Assembly: GCA_963823565.1 (NCBI GenBank)
Contig: CAWGLR010000001.1
Location: 620,001 to 684,000, forward strand
Reading direction: 5' to 3'
From: RHKX01 sp963823565
GTDB taxonomy: Bacteria > Actinomycetota > Thermoleophilia > Solirubrobacterales > 70-9
Length of the DNA: 64,000 nucleotides
Made by a program: the position numbers and the translations under genes. Positions 26,230 to 34,955 of this stretch are shown one piece after another (the first letter of the stretch is position 1; every line of letters begins with the position of its first letter). Under the pieces are notes generated by a model. The model made no database searches, was not told where the DNA came from, and saw only the letters and a program-made list of their open reading frames with translations.

Positions 26230-29214
26230 TCAGCCGCGGCCGGCGAGCAGGCGCTCGACGGCGGCCTTGCTCAGCTTCCGGTAGCCGCCCTTGCGCGGAT
26301 CCCAGTACCAGGCCCTCGTCCCGCGCGCGGGCAGCGGCAGGCCCTCCCGCCGCAGCGGCCCGGTCTGCGGGCGGAACCAGGTCGTCAGCGGGATCTCGTC
26401 GACCACCCGGACCACCCAGGGGATGCCGCCGTCGCCGAGGTCGGCGAGGGCCTCCTCGAGGTCGGCGGCGGCGAGCTCGTAGCCCTCGCGGAGCGTCACG
26501 GCGGCGCAGGGGATCTGGCAGTCGCCCTTCTCGGTCGGGACGCCATAGGCGACAGCCAGCGCGATCGCGTCGATCGCCCCGAGCGCGTCCTGGATCGGCC
26601 CCGACGGGACCGCGCCGGTCGCCGCCCGGATCAGCGCGGTCGAGTGGTCGAGCAACCAGAAGTCGCCGTCGGCGTCGCGGACGAACAGGTCGCCCGTCTC
26701 CAGCCAGGCGTCCCCCGCCTCGAAGACGCCGCGCAGGACGCCGTCGCCGGCGCCGATCGCGTCGCGCCGCACCTTCGCCAGCAGCATCCCCGGCTCGTGC
26801 CTGGCGCAGGCCACCGCGAAGCCGTCGGGACCGAGGACGAGGCGGCGGGCGTCGGTGTCGTAGGCGGCGACCCTGACCTCGGCGCTGCCGGGCAGCGGGC
26901 TGCCCTTGCAGCCGGCCTTGCGGCCGGTGAGGTTGACGAGGACCGCGTCACCCTCGGTCGAGGCGTAGAACTCGAGCACCGTGGCGGGCGCGAAGCGCTC
27001 CTGCACCCGCCGCCAGAGGCCGACCGGCATCCCCGAGCCCATGAACAGGCGGACGGGGTGGTGCTGCTCCCCCGGGTTCGGCGGCGCCGCGGCGATCTCG
27101 TCGAGCATCGCCCAGGTGTAGGAGACGACGGTGGCGCCGTAGCGGCGGACCTCGTCCCAGAAGATCTCCGGCTCGAACTTCGACGCGACCGCGAGCCGCG
27201 AACCGCCGGCGATCGCGCCGCCGACGCTCATCAGCAGCGCCGACGGATGGTAGGCGGGCTGGGCACTGTAGATCGTGTCGCTGCTCGACAGCGAGGCCGA
27301 CGACGCGGTGCCGAAGGCCGAGAGCGCCCAGCGGCGGTTGGTGATGCGGTTGACGCGGGTGCGCTCGCCGGTGCCGGTGAAGAGGACGAACGCGAGGTCG
27401 CCGGCGCGGCCGGGGTTGGGTACGTACCAGGCAGGGGGCACGACGGCATCGGGATCGATCCGCTCCATGTCGATCAGCCCGCGGGCCAGCTTCCGCGCCT
27501 TGCCGCCACCGCCGAGGACGTAGACCTGGACCCCCGTCTCGCCGAGCGCCCGGTCCGCGTTCTGGGGGTCGGCGATGATCCGGCTGACGCGGCCGAGCTC
27601 GGCCTCGCGGGTCGGGTCGCCGTCGGGCCGCATCAGCACCGCGACGGCGCCGAGGCGGCTCAGCGCCGAGAGGACGGTGAGCGCGCTGGGGCGCGTCTGC
27701 ATGAGCACGCCGACGCGCTCGCCCTGGCGGACCCCGATGTCGAGCAGGCCCATGACGACGTTGTCGACCCGCCGCTTCACCGCGCCGTGGGTGTGGGCGC
27801 GATCCTCGAACAGGAGGACGACGTCGTCGGGCGCGCGCTCGGCCTGCTCGTCGAGCAGGAGACCGAGGGAGATGCGAGTGCGGGCGCCGACCCGGCCCAG
27901 GCGGTTGAGCTGCTCGAGCTGGCTCGCGGTCTCGCCGACGATCTCGCGCAGGGTCCGCGAGGCGCCGAACGCCGCGCCCGCGAGCGCCTGGGCGGCGCTC
28001 AGCCCGGCGCCGACCGCGAGCTGCGCCCCGGCACCGAGCCGGTCGAGCCGGCCCGGGCCCTCGTCGCGCCCGACCTCGTCGGGGATCGGGGCGACGCCCT
28101 CCGGCAGCTCGCCCCCGCCCTCGCGCCACTTCAGCCAGCCGGCGACCGTCGGCCAGGTCGTCTTGACGGCGGTCGAGCCGACGACGAGCCCGAAGTGGCC
28201 GGCGGGCAACTCCATCTCGTAGACCTCCGACCGCGGCGCCGCCCAGCGCGCCGCCCGCACGGATCGCGCCGGCGCGATCTCGTCGTTGGCGCCGACGAAG
28301 GCGAGCACCGCACAGGTCATGTCGGCCAGCGTCACGAGCCGGTCCTCGATCACGAAGCCGCCGGAGACGAGCCGGTTGTGGACGCCGAACTGGCGGATCA
28401 CGTCGGCGAGCGCGGGGCCCGGCCAGGCGACCCAGCCCTCGGCCTCGAGGAAGCGCCGCTGGCGCTCCTTCGGGAGCAGCGCCTCGCGGTCGTGGAGCTG
28501 GCGGACGAACTGGAGCCGCTGCTGCAGCGACTTCGCCGGGTCCATCAGGCGGAAGCCGGTGCGGCTGAGCCAGGCGGGGACCCCGCTGTTGGCGAAGACG
28601 TGCTCGGCGAGGAACGACCCGGCGGCGATCGTCACCTCCTCCGGCAGCCCGAACGAGAGCGTGCCGCGGGTGTCGACCGGGCTGCCGAAGACGACGATCG
28701 AGTCGATCCCCTCCGAGCGCCGGTAGGCGGCCACCTGGTAGCAGAACATCCCGCCCTGGCTGTAGCCGCCGATGTGGACCTTCTCGCGGCCGGTCTCCTC
28801 GCGGACGCGGTCGATCGCCTCGTCGATCGCGATCACGTGGTCGTTCAGCGACCGCTCGAGCCCGCCCTCCTCGTGCTCGGGGGCGCCGAAGTCGACGACC
28901 CACGGGTCGACGCCCTCGCGGTGGAGGATCGCGACGGCGCTGGTCGCCGGCGAGACGTCGTAGACGTCGGCGTCGAGCATCATCGGCGGGATCAGGATCA
29001 GCGGCGGGCGGTCCGTGGCCGCCCTGGTGCCGTTCTCCTTCGAGCCCGCGAAGTAGCGGCGCAGGCGGTAGACCGGCCGGGTCGAGACGACCTCGTAGGG
29101 CGACGGCTCCTCGTCGGTCTCGAGGCCGCCGAAGCGCGCGACCTCGAGCGCGTTCTGCGCAGCGGCACCGAGAGCTCGCGCCGTGCCGGCGATCGGGTTC
29201 GGTACTACGGGCAT
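26230..29214 (-). CDS. PhaC-like alpha/beta hydrolase fused to AMP-binding (acyl-CoA synthetase-like) domain
   Basis: A 994-residue two-domain protein. Residues 1-360 resemble class III polyhydroxyalkanoate synthases: PPLILIPPMMLDADVYDVSP, VHIGGYSQGGMFCYQVAAYR (nucleophile elbow), FVGANDEIAP (acid) and ELPAGHFGLVVGS (His). The elbow is G-Y-S-Q-G with Ser, whereas true PHA synthases use Cys. Residues about 440-990 are an adenylate-forming domain: the P-loop is replaced by LFTGTGERTR, with YHPSALLMSVGGAI, EFYASTEGDAVLVNL and a C-terminal LTTWFRPQTGPLRREGLPLP. Such fusions are recalled from other Actinobacteria, where they are annotated as acyl-CoA synthetases. Likely in lipid metabolism, perhaps hydrolysing and re-activating acyl chains; substrate unknown. 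ATG 29214 has GAGGGGAG upstream. Confidence 0.8.
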   Translation of the reverse strand: MPVVPNPIAGTARALGAAAQNALEVARFGGLETDEEPSPYEVVSTRPVYRLRRYFAGSKENGTRAATDRPPLILIPPMMLDADVYDVSPATSAVAILHREGVDPWVVDFGAPEHEEGGLERSLNDHVIAIDEAIDRVREETGREKVHIGGYSQGGMFCYQVAAYRRSEGIDSIVVFGSPVDTRGTLSFGLPEEVTIAAGSFLAEHVFANSGVPAWLSRTGFRLMDPAKSLQQRLQFVRQLHDREALLPKERQRRFLEAEGWVAWPGPALADVIRQFGVHNRLVSGGFVIEDRLVTLADMTCAVLAFVGANDEIAPARSVRAARWAAPRSEVYEMELPAGHFGLVVGSTAVKTTWPTVAGWLKWREGGGELPEGVAPIPDEVGRDEGPGRLDRLGAGAQLAVGAGLSAAQALAGAAFGASRTLREIVGETASQLEQLNRLGRVGARTRISLGLLLDEQAERAPDDVVLLFEDRAHTHGAVKRRVDNVVMGLLDIGVRQGERVGVLMQTRPSALTVLSALSRLGAVAVLMRPDGDPTREAELGRVSRIIADPQNADRALGETGVQVYVLGGGGKARKLARGLIDMERIDPDAVVPPAWYVPNPGRAGDLAFVLFTGTGERTRVNRITNRRWALSAFGTASSASLSSSDTIYSAQPAYHPSALLMSVGGAIAGGSRLAVASKFEPEIFWDEVRRYGATVVSYTWAMLDEIAAAPPNPGEQHHPVRLFMGSGMPVGLWRRVQERFAPATVLEFYASTEGDAVLVNLTGRKAGCKGSPLPGSAEVRVAAYDTDARRLVLGPDGFAVACARHEPGMLLAKVRRDAIGAGDGVLRGVFEAGDAWLETGDLFVRDADGDFWLLDHSTALIRAATGAVPSGPIQDALGAIDAIALAVAYGVPTEKGDCQIPCAAVTLREGYELAAADLEEALADLGDGGIPWVVRVVDEIPLTTWFRPQTGPLRREGLPLPARGTRAWYWDPRKGGYRKLSKAAVERLLAGRG

Positions 29215-29348
29215 CCGGTCTCTTGCTCCCCTCGGCGCCGCGGGGCGCGCCGGTGACTCTACCCCTGCAAAGGGGGCGAAGCGGCGGCCGGAGGGCGGCA
29301 CGGCGGCGTACGATCGAAGCGATCGCCCTCCGGGAGTGTTCGAAAGCG

Positions 29349-30392
29349 ATGACGATGCAGGCGGTACGCAGGGCAGCGCGAACCGGCTTGCCGGCGACGG
29401 CGGCCGTCGTCGCCCTGCTCGCGCTGCTGCCAGCGGCGGCGAGCGCCGGGGCGCGGTTCGCCCCGCCCGGCGACAAGATCTACGCCGGCGTCTCCGACAG
29501 CGGGCGCAAGCAGGACTACTTCGACTTCTCCGCCCAGGCGAACCAGCACATCCCGGTGCTGCAGTCCTTCGAGACCTGGGGGACGCCGTTCGACGACGCG
29601 ATCCGGACCTGGGAGCGGACCGAGACCCGAGGCACGCTCAGCATCTCCACCTCCCCCTGCTACGAGTGCAAGGAGGTCATCAGCCCGAGGCAGATCCGCC
29701 GCGGCAACGGCGACCGCTACCTGCTCGCGCTCAACCGGGAGCTGGCGGCGTGGGGCAAGCCGACCTACATCCGGTTGCTGCCGGAGATGAACGGCCACTG
29801 GAACCCGTACGCCGCCTTCGACGCCGACGGCGACTCGCGCGGGCGCGACCACTCGACGGCCCAGTTCCGCAAGGCCTGGCAGCGGTCCGTGCTGATCGTC
29901 CGCGGCGGGCCGCGCAAGCTCGTCGACCGGCGCCTGCGGAGGGCGGGGATGCCGCCGATCCGCAAGGCCGCCGGGCCGCCGGGCCGGCTGCCGCGGCCGA
30001 AGGCCTCGTTCCTCTGGGTCCCGCAGACCCACGGCTCGCCGAACATCAAGGCGAACATGCCCGGCGCCTACTGGCCCGGCGCCAAGTACGTCGACTGGAT
30101 CGGCGCCGACATCTACGGCAAGTTCCCCAACTTCGACGGCCTCGACCGCTTCTATCGCGAGTTCAAGCGCAAGCCGTTCGTGATCGGCGAATGGTCCCCC
30201 TGGGACAGCGACAACCCCGACTTCGTCGACACCCTCTTCAGCTGGGTCGAGAGCCACCGCCGCGCGAAGATGCTCATCTACTTTCAAGGGTTCGGCGACC
30301 CCAACCCCCACCAGATCCAGAACTACCCGAGCGCCGCCGAGGAGATGCGCAGGCAAATGCGCTCCCCGCGGTTCGTGGACAGCGTTCGTTAG
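29349..30392 (+). CDS. Secreted glycoside hydrolase, GH26-like
   Basis: A 347-residue exported protein: signal peptide GLPATAAVVALLALLPAAAS, then a TIM-barrel-like sequence. RLLPEMNGHWNPY supplies the presumed acid/base Glu 146 and FVIGEWSPWD the presumed nucleophile Glu 281, spaced as in family 26 endo-mannanases and related clan A enzymes. FLWVPQT and YWPGAKYVDWIGADIYGK are further barrel-strand motifs. Probably cleaves a beta-linked polysaccharide outside the cell. It is divergent from the fused hydrolase gene. ATG 29355 is a possible second start. Exact specificity cannot be told. Confidence 0.8.
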   Translation: MTMQAVRRAARTGLPATAAVVALLALLPAAASAGARFAPPGDKIYAGVSDSGRKQDYFDFSAQANQHIPVLQSFETWGTPFDDAIRTWERTETRGTLSISTSPCYECKEVISPRQIRRGNGDRYLLALNRELAAWGKPTYIRLLPEMNGHWNPYAAFDADGDSRGRDHSTAQFRKAWQRSVLIVRGGPRKLVDRRLRRAGMPPIRKAAGPPGRLPRPKASFLWVPQTHGSPNIKANMPGAYWPGAKYVDWIGADIYGKFPNFDGLDRFYREFKRKPFVIGEWSPWDSDNPDFVDTLFSWVESHRRAKMLIYFQGFGDPNPHQIQNYPSAAEEMRRQMRSPRFVDSVR

Positions 30393-30576
30393 CGGGGCTC
30401 GGGACGACGGAGGAACGGTTGGCCCCGGCGGGGTGCGGTCGATTGTGTACCGCGGGGGTTCAGAACTGACAAGACCCCTCGGTCCCTCCCTCCCCCTCCC
30501 CCTCACTGCCACGTCCCGGCGCCCGGACGGGGGTGCCGCAAAGCTCCCCTGAAGGTTCTTCCGTGACACTCCCGGC

Positions 30577-31293
30577 GTGGATCCAGGGGAGGAACCCGAG
30601 CACGAGCACCTGATCGAGCCGCCGCCGCGGATCGCGATCGCGGCCGGGATCGGGCTGGTGGTCGTGCTCGTGGTCCTCGTCCTCACCGTGCATCCGCTCC
30701 GCGACGCCGCCGGCGAGGCGCTGAGCGGCGACACCGAGGCGCTGCGCGAGGACCTGAAGGGGCTCGGGTTCGGCGGAGTCCTCCTCGTGCTCGGGCTCGC
30801 TGCCGTGCACGCGGTCGTCTGGTACCCGGCCGAGATCCTCAACGCGGCGGCCGGGTTCGTCTACGGCTTCTGGCCGGCGCTCGGGCTCGTGACGGTGGGC
30901 TGGATCATCAACGGGATCATCTGCCACCAGGTCGGCCGCCACGCCGCGCGGCCCGCGCTCAACCGGTTCCTCGGCGACGATCGACTCGACCGCTGGGAGA
31001 AGGCCGTCGAGCGCGGCGGGGTCATCCTCCTGCTCGCCGTCCGCCTGGTCCCGGTGATCCCCTTCTCGGCGATCTCCTACGTCGCCGGCTCCGCCCGGGT
31101 GCCGCTGTGGCGGTTCGTCTGGACGACGTTCATCGGCTACATCCCGCTGACCGCCCTCTTCGTCTACCTGGGGACGAAGCTCGAGGAGCTCTCCCCCACC
31201 GACCCGACCCTGTGGATCGGCGCCGCGGTGCTGCTGCTCCTGCTGTGGACGACCAAGCGCGTGGTGCCGATGTTCGGGGTGGAGGAGGAGTAG
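30577..31293 (+). CDS. TVP38/TMEM64 (DedA/SNARE-associated) family membrane protein
   Basis: A 238-residue membrane protein. After an acidic start, a helix IAIAAGIGLVVVLVVLVLTV is followed by the family core: VVWYPAEILNAAAGFVYGFW, the GWIINGIICHQVGRHAARPAL segment and LAVRLVPVIPFSAISYVAGS, the conserved RLxPxxPF motif, and further helices. Family members are linked to lipid scrambling or membrane homeostasis. The start is GTG 30577, with GACACT six bases before it. It is a single-gene unit after a 184-base gap with nothing recognisable. Confidence 0.88.
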   Translation: MDPGEEPEHEHLIEPPPRIAIAAGIGLVVVLVVLVLTVHPLRDAAGEALSGDTEALREDLKGLGFGGVLLVLGLAAVHAVVWYPAEILNAAAGFVYGFWPALGLVTVGWIINGIICHQVGRHAARPALNRFLGDDRLDRWEKAVERGGVILLLAVRLVPVIPFSAISYVAGSARVPLWRFVWTTFIGYIPLTALFVYLGTKLEELSPTDPTLWIGAAVLLLLLWTTKRVVPMFGVEEE

Positions 31294-31338
31294 GAGCCCG
31301 ACCTCGGCCCGCCGGTGGAAACGGCGCCCACCTCCGTC

Positions 31339-31655
31339 TCAGCGGTAGAACGTCACGAAGAACCCGGTCGCCTCGGACCCCGCCCCGGTCGTCTGGCGGA
31401 CGTCCACGAACGCCTGGGTGCCCGCCGGACAGGACACGTTGCCGCCCAGCCCGAGCAGGGCGGTCGTGTCGATGTCGCCGCCGTTCCAGTCGACCGTGGC
31501 GGTGCCGCCGCGGGGGGTGAACGGCAGGGCCCTGAAGCAGTAGTAGCCGTTGTTCGGGCTGCCCGCGAGGTTCGCCTGAGTCAGCCCTTCGGAGTTGGCC
31601 GGGTTGAGCTGCCCGTTGGCGGCGACCTGCGCGAACGCGGCCGCCGTGTCAAGCG
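31339..31655 (-). pseudogene. C-terminal remnant of a secreted-type protein, lacking its start
   Basis: One minus-strand frame encodes AAFAQVAANGQLNPANSEGL, YYCFRALPFTPRGGTATVDW and SCPAGTQAFVDVRQTTGAGS, ending in a TGA at 31339-31341. The look is that of the C-terminal domain of small secreted actinobacterial proteins. No start codon or signal peptide exists upstream; the frame runs into the alkB operator. It is probably the stump of a gene removed when the alkane unit was placed here, or a decayed gene. Confidence 0.45.
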
Positions 31656-31677
31656 CTTTGCACCCGATCGCTTGACA
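31647..31677. promoter_or_regulatory. Inverted-repeat operator upstream of alkB
   Basis: TGTCAAGCG and CGCTTGACA form perfect 9-bp arms separated by 13 bases. The right arm contains the -35 box TTGACA (31672-31677). A repressor bound here would block RNA polymerase; the TetR gene downstream of alkB is the obvious candidate. Confidence 0.65.
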
Positions 31678-31698
31678 AATGGTGCTCTTGTGTAAAGC
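31672..31698 (+). promoter_or_regulatory. alkB: alkB promoter
   Basis: Consensus -35 TTGACA at 31672-31677 and a weak -10 candidate TAAAGC at 31693-31698 (15-base spacer; AAGCTT at 17 bases is an alternative). The region is clearly richer in A and T than its surroundings. Confidence 0.5.
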
Positions 31699-31735
31699 TT
31701 CTCGACAACGCCGCCAGCAACGTCAAGGAGCCCCG

Positions 31736-33172
31736 ATGGAAGCCGCCACCGCCGAACCGCCGCTGACCGCGAGCTGGAACGACCCCAAGCGCTACCTCTG
31801 GCTGCTCGGGCTCGTGGTCCCGCTGCTGCCCTTCATCGCCTGGGGGATCGTCGCGGCGACGGGCTCGGGGCTCGGCTGGTGGTTCGGGCCGGTGATGGTC
31901 TTCGGGGTGATCCCGTTCCTCGACCTCGTCATCGGCAAGGACTCGGCGAACCCGCCGGACTCGGCGATCAAGTGGCTCGAGCAGGACCGCTACTACCGCT
32001 GGTGCACGTATCTCTTCCTGCCGTTGCAGTTCGCATCGCTGGTCTTCGCCTGCGCGATGTGGTCGAGCGGCGACCTCTCCTTCGTCGAGAGCCTCGGGCT
32101 CGCGTTCACGGTCGCGATGGTCGGCGGGATCGCGATCAACACCGCGCACGAGCTCGGGCACAAGCGCAAGAGCCACGAGCGCTGGCTCTCGAAGGTGGCG
32201 CTCGCCCAGACGGGCTACGGCCACTTCTTCATCGAGCACAACCGCGGCCACCACGTCCGCGTCGCCACCCCCGAGGACCCCGCGAGCTCACGCCTCGGCG
32301 AGAGCTTCTGGGAGTTCCTGCCGCGGACGGTCTCGGGCTCGCTGCGCTCCGCGATCGAGCTCGAGCGCGTCCGCCTGGGCCGCGCCGGCAAGGGCTTCTG
32401 GACGATCCACAACGACGTCCTCAACGCGTGGGCGATGACTGCCGTGCTGTTCGGCGCGCTGGCGCTCGCGTTCGGGATCGAGGTGCTGCCGTGGCTGCTG
32501 CTGCAGGCGGTCGTCGGCTTCTCGCTGCTCGAGGTCGTCAACTACCTCGAGCACTACGGCCTGCTGCGACAGCGGGAGGAGGATCGCGACCGCTACGAGC
32601 GCTGCCGGCCCGAGCACTCGTGGAACTCGAACAACGTCGCCTCCAACGTCTTCCTCTACCACCTCCAGCGCCACTCCGACCACCACGCCAACCCGGTGCG
32701 CCGCTACCAGGCGCTGCGCCACTACGACGAGGTGCCGGAGCTTCCCAGCGGGTACGCGACGATGATCGTCCTCGCCTATCTTCCGCCCGTCTGGCGGCGG
32801 GTGATGGACGGGCGGGTCGCCAAGCACTACGGCGGGGACGTGACGCGGGCCAACCTGCAGCCGCGGAAGCGGGAGCGGTTGATCGCGAAGTACGGGAGGG
32901 AGCAAGTAGCGGGTAGCCAGGAGCCGGTAGCCCAGCAAGCAGCCGGCAGCAAGCGGAAAGCAGCCCACCTCGAGGCGGCCGGCCCAGTCGGCGCTCACCG
33001 CTGTCCCGGTTGTGGCTACGTCTATGACCCCGCGGTCGGGGCGCCGCGGGAGGGGTTCGCGGCCGGGACCGCCTGGAGCGCGATCCCCGACGACTGGTGC
33101 TGCCCCGACTGCGGCGTCCGCGAGAAGGTCGACTTCGAGCCGGCGGCGGCGCCCGCCGCCGCTACCCGATGA
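31736..33172 (+). CDS. alkB: Alkane 1-monooxygenase fused to rubredoxin
   Basis: A 478-residue membrane di-iron enzyme with its electron carrier attached. Residues 20-130 contain paired membrane helices. The His motifs are HELGHKRKSH (from about residue 138), EHNRGHHVRVATPEDPASSR (from about 167) and LQRHSDHHANPVRRY (from about 310). After a low-complexity linker of about 40 residues, residues 420-465 form a rubredoxin: CPGCGYVYDP and CPDCG, four Fe ligands. It hydroxylates medium-chain n-alkanes at the terminal carbon. AAGGAG precedes ATG 31736. The stop overlaps the TetR start (ATGA). The linker DNA is built from GTAGC and AGCAG units and may have expanded by repeat slippage. A rubredoxin reductase is not in this window. 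Confidence 0.96.
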   Translation: MEAATAEPPLTASWNDPKRYLWLLGLVVPLLPFIAWGIVAATGSGLGWWFGPVMVFGVIPFLDLVIGKDSANPPDSAIKWLEQDRYYRWCTYLFLPLQFASLVFACAMWSSGDLSFVESLGLAFTVAMVGGIAINTAHELGHKRKSHERWLSKVALAQTGYGHFFIEHNRGHHVRVATPEDPASSRLGESFWEFLPRTVSGSLRSAIELERVRLGRAGKGFWTIHNDVLNAWAMTAVLFGALALAFGIEVLPWLLLQAVVGFSLLEVVNYLEHYGLLRQREEDRDRYERCRPEHSWNSNNVASNVFLYHLQRHSDHHANPVRRYQALRHYDEVPELPSGYATMIVLAYLPPVWRRVMDGRVAKHYGGDVTRANLQPRKRERLIAKYGREQVAGSQEPVAQQAAGSKRKAAHLEAAGPVGAHRCPGCGYVYDPAVGAPREGFAAGTAWSAIPDDWCCPDCGVREKVDFEPAAAPAAATR

Positions 33173-33783
33173 TGGAGGCCATCGCCCCTCCCCGCCCCAG
33201 CTTCGTCGAGGCCAGCCGCTCGCTGCTGCGCGACTCGATCCTCGACGCCGTCGGCGACCTGCTCGGCGAGAAGCCGTGGAGCGACGTGACGATGGCGGCG
33301 GTCGCCGAGCGCGCCGGCGTCTCGCGGCAGACGCTCTACAACGCCTTCGGCAACCGCGACGAGCTCGCCCAGGCCTACCTGATGCGCGAGGCGGGCCGGT
33401 TCCTGGCCGCGATCGAGGAGGCCGTCAACGCCAACTCCGGCAACCCGCGCCGGGCGCTCGGCTCCTCCGCCGAGCTCTTCCTCTCACTCGTCGAGACGCA
33501 TCCGATGGTCCGGGCGCTCTCGACTCAGGAGGGCGAGGAGCTCGTCGCGCTCGCCACCGTCCGCGGCGGGGCGCTGCTGACCGGGATGACCGACCGGCTA
33601 AGCGAGCTGATCCGCGCCAACTGGCCCGGGGCGGAGCCCGAGGGCGCCCGCCTGCTCGCGGCGACGCTGGTGCGCCTGGCGATCAGCCACGCCATCCTCC
33701 CCACCGCTCCTCCCGAGCGGACCGCCGCGGACATCGTCCGCATCCTCGGCCCGTTCATCGACGAGCTGCTGACGGGGCGATAA
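33169..33783 (+). CDS. TetR family regulator of the alkane operon
   Basis: A 204-residue regulator. Residues 15-65 are the TetR DNA-binding domain: RDSILDAVGDLLGEKPWSDV, MAAVAERAGVSRQTLYNAFG and NRDELAQAYLM. The remaining all-helical region would bind an effector, perhaps an alkane, alkanol or fatty acyl compound. ATG 33169 overlaps the alkB stop by four bases, so regulator and enzyme are co-translated, typical of autoregulated repressors. The likely operator is the inverted repeat at 31647-31677. Confidence 0.93.
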   Translation: MMEAIAPPRPSFVEASRSLLRDSILDAVGDLLGEKPWSDVTMAAVAERAGVSRQTLYNAFGNRDELAQAYLMREAGRFLAAIEEAVNANSGNPRRALGSSAELFLSLVETHPMVRALSTQEGEELVALATVRGGALLTGMTDRLSELIRANWPGAEPEGARLLAATLVRLAISHAILPTAPPERTAADIVRILGPFIDELLTGR

Positions 33784-33799
33784 TGGCGGCGCGCACGGG

Positions 33800-33912
33800 G
33801 TGCGAGCGGCGAACCTCGGGCTGAGGTTCGCGCTGGAGCTGGCAGCGTTCGCGGCGCTCGTCCACTGGGCGTTCGAGCTGGCAATGCTCGGCCTCGCGAT
33901 TGCCTTCTTCGG
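33800..33912 (+). pseudogene. Truncated YrdB/DUF2568-like membrane protein
   Basis: From GTG 33800 the frame reads VRAANLGLRFALELAAFAAL and VHWAFEL, which matches the first helix of YrdB-family (DUF2568) proteins of about 110 residues. After about 35 residues the similarity ends where the palindromic repeat at 33928 begins; the open frame then continues into repeat-derived sequence. The rest of the gene is lost. Confidence 0.45.
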
Positions 33913-33927
33913 ACAACAGACCCCGCT

Positions 33928-33965
33928 GGGGTCGCTGGCGCCAACATTTCGTCGCGAGAGACCCC
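33928..33965. repeat. 38-bp palindrome-derived repeat, copy 1
   Basis: Starts GGGGTCGCTGGCGCCAACAT and ends AGAGACCCC. It aligns over its full 38 bases to the near-perfect palindrome at 57263-57300; the right half has diverged. Both copies are preceded by GACCCCGCT and followed 25-40 bases later by GCGAGAAGCGG. Confidence 0.7.
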
Positions 33966-34088
33966 AGCGCCCCTGGGGTGCCGCGTCGGGCGAGAAGCGG
34001 TGCTCCGCATGGAGAGCGCCGTTTCCGCCGGCCCCTGCGCTGGCCTGAGTCCACCATCGTGGACTGAAAGACCCCGGCGCCTCGTGCC

Positions 34089-34955
34089 CTAGGGAACCGC
34101 GGTTCCCTCCGCGGCCACCGAGCTGCCGCCGCCGAGCGCGCCGCCGCGGCCGGCCGGCGCGGCGCCGCCCTCCTCGCGGGTGAGGCGGTTGGCGAGGTAG
34201 ACGGGCACGATCGAGAGCAGGATCACGATCACCGCGACGACGTTGACGATCGGCAGCTGGTTGGGGCGGGAGAAGTTCTGGAAGATCCACAGCGGCAGGG
34301 TCTGCTGGCCGGTGCCGGCGGTGAACGTGGTGACGATGATCTCGTCGAAGCTGAGGCCGAAGGCGAGCAGGCCGCCGGCGACGAGGGCGGTCTGGATGTT
34401 CGGCAGGGTGACCCGGCGGAACGTCGTCCAGGGGTCCGCGCCGAGGTCGGCGGAGGCCTCCTCGAGGTTGCCGGAGACGCGGCGGAAGCGGGCGACGACG
34501 TTGTTGTAGACGACGACGATGCAGAAGGTCGCGTGCGCGACGACGACCGTGAACAGGCTGAGGTCGATGCCGAGGATCTGGGTGAAGCTCGTGTTGAGCG
34601 CGACGCCGGTGACGATGCCGGGCAGCGCGATCGGCAGGATCACCAGGAACGAGATCGTCTCGCGGCCGAAGAACTTGTAGCGCGCCACCGCCATCGAGGC
34701 GAGGGTGCCGAGGACGAGGGCGACGGCGGTCGCGAGCGCCGCAACCTTGAGCGAGAGGACGAACGCGTCGCGCGCGCCCTCGTTGTCGAGCGCGTCGCCG
34801 AACCAGTCGAGCGTCAATCCCGGCGGCGGCCACTCGAGCACCCGGCTCTCGTTGAACGCGTAGATCAGGATGATCAGCAGCGGGATGTAGATGAACGCCA
34901 GCGTCACCCCCGAGAGGAGGCGCAGGGTGAGATTCGCTCCGCGGGACAGCCTCAT
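34089..34955 (-). CDS. potC: Spermidine/putrescine ABC transporter permease PotC-like
   Basis: A 288-residue inner-membrane permease with six hydrophobic segments: LLSGVTLAFIYIPLLIILIY first, then four around ISFLVILPIALPGIVTGVAL, and a last VVAVIVILLSIVPVYLANRL. The EAA loop that contacts the ATPase is EEASADLGADPWTTFRRVTL. FNESRVLEWPP near the start is typical for PotC. The C-terminal tail is a low-complexity Gly/Ala-rich stretch. ATG 34955 overlaps the stop of the upstream permease gene by four bases. Together with the upstream genes it imports a polyamine or similar cation. Confidence 0.9.
   Translation of the reverse strand: MRLSRGANLTLRLLSGVTLAFIYIPLLIILIYAFNESRVLEWPPPGLTLDWFGDALDNEGARDAFVLSLKVAALATAVALVLGTLASMAVARYKFFGRETISFLVILPIALPGIVTGVALNTSFTQILGIDLSLFTVVVAHATFCIVVVYNNVVARFRRVSGNLEEASADLGADPWTTFRRVTLPNIQTALVAGGLLAFGLSFDEIIVTTFTAGTGQQTLPLWIFQNFSRPNQLPIVNVVAVIVILLSIVPVYLANRLTREEGGAAPAGRGGALGGGSSVAAEGTAVP

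Noticed and set aside
28620..28790. Authentic PHA synthase in the fused protein
   Set aside because: The nucleophile position is Ser (GYSQG), not the Cys required for polyester synthesis, and no phasin or phaA/phaB genes are near.
25855..29256. Open plus-strand frame of more than 1100 codons
   Set aside because: It lies opposite the fused hydrolase-adenylating gene and the phosphatase gene. Its translation is low-complexity Arg/Ala/Gly/Asp with no domain, a usual effect of high GC codon bias.
30393..30576. Possible small gene or RNA in the gap between the GH26-like and TVP38 genes
   Set aside because: No frame with coding character, no conserved structure and only a weak GGGG/CCCC pairing were found.
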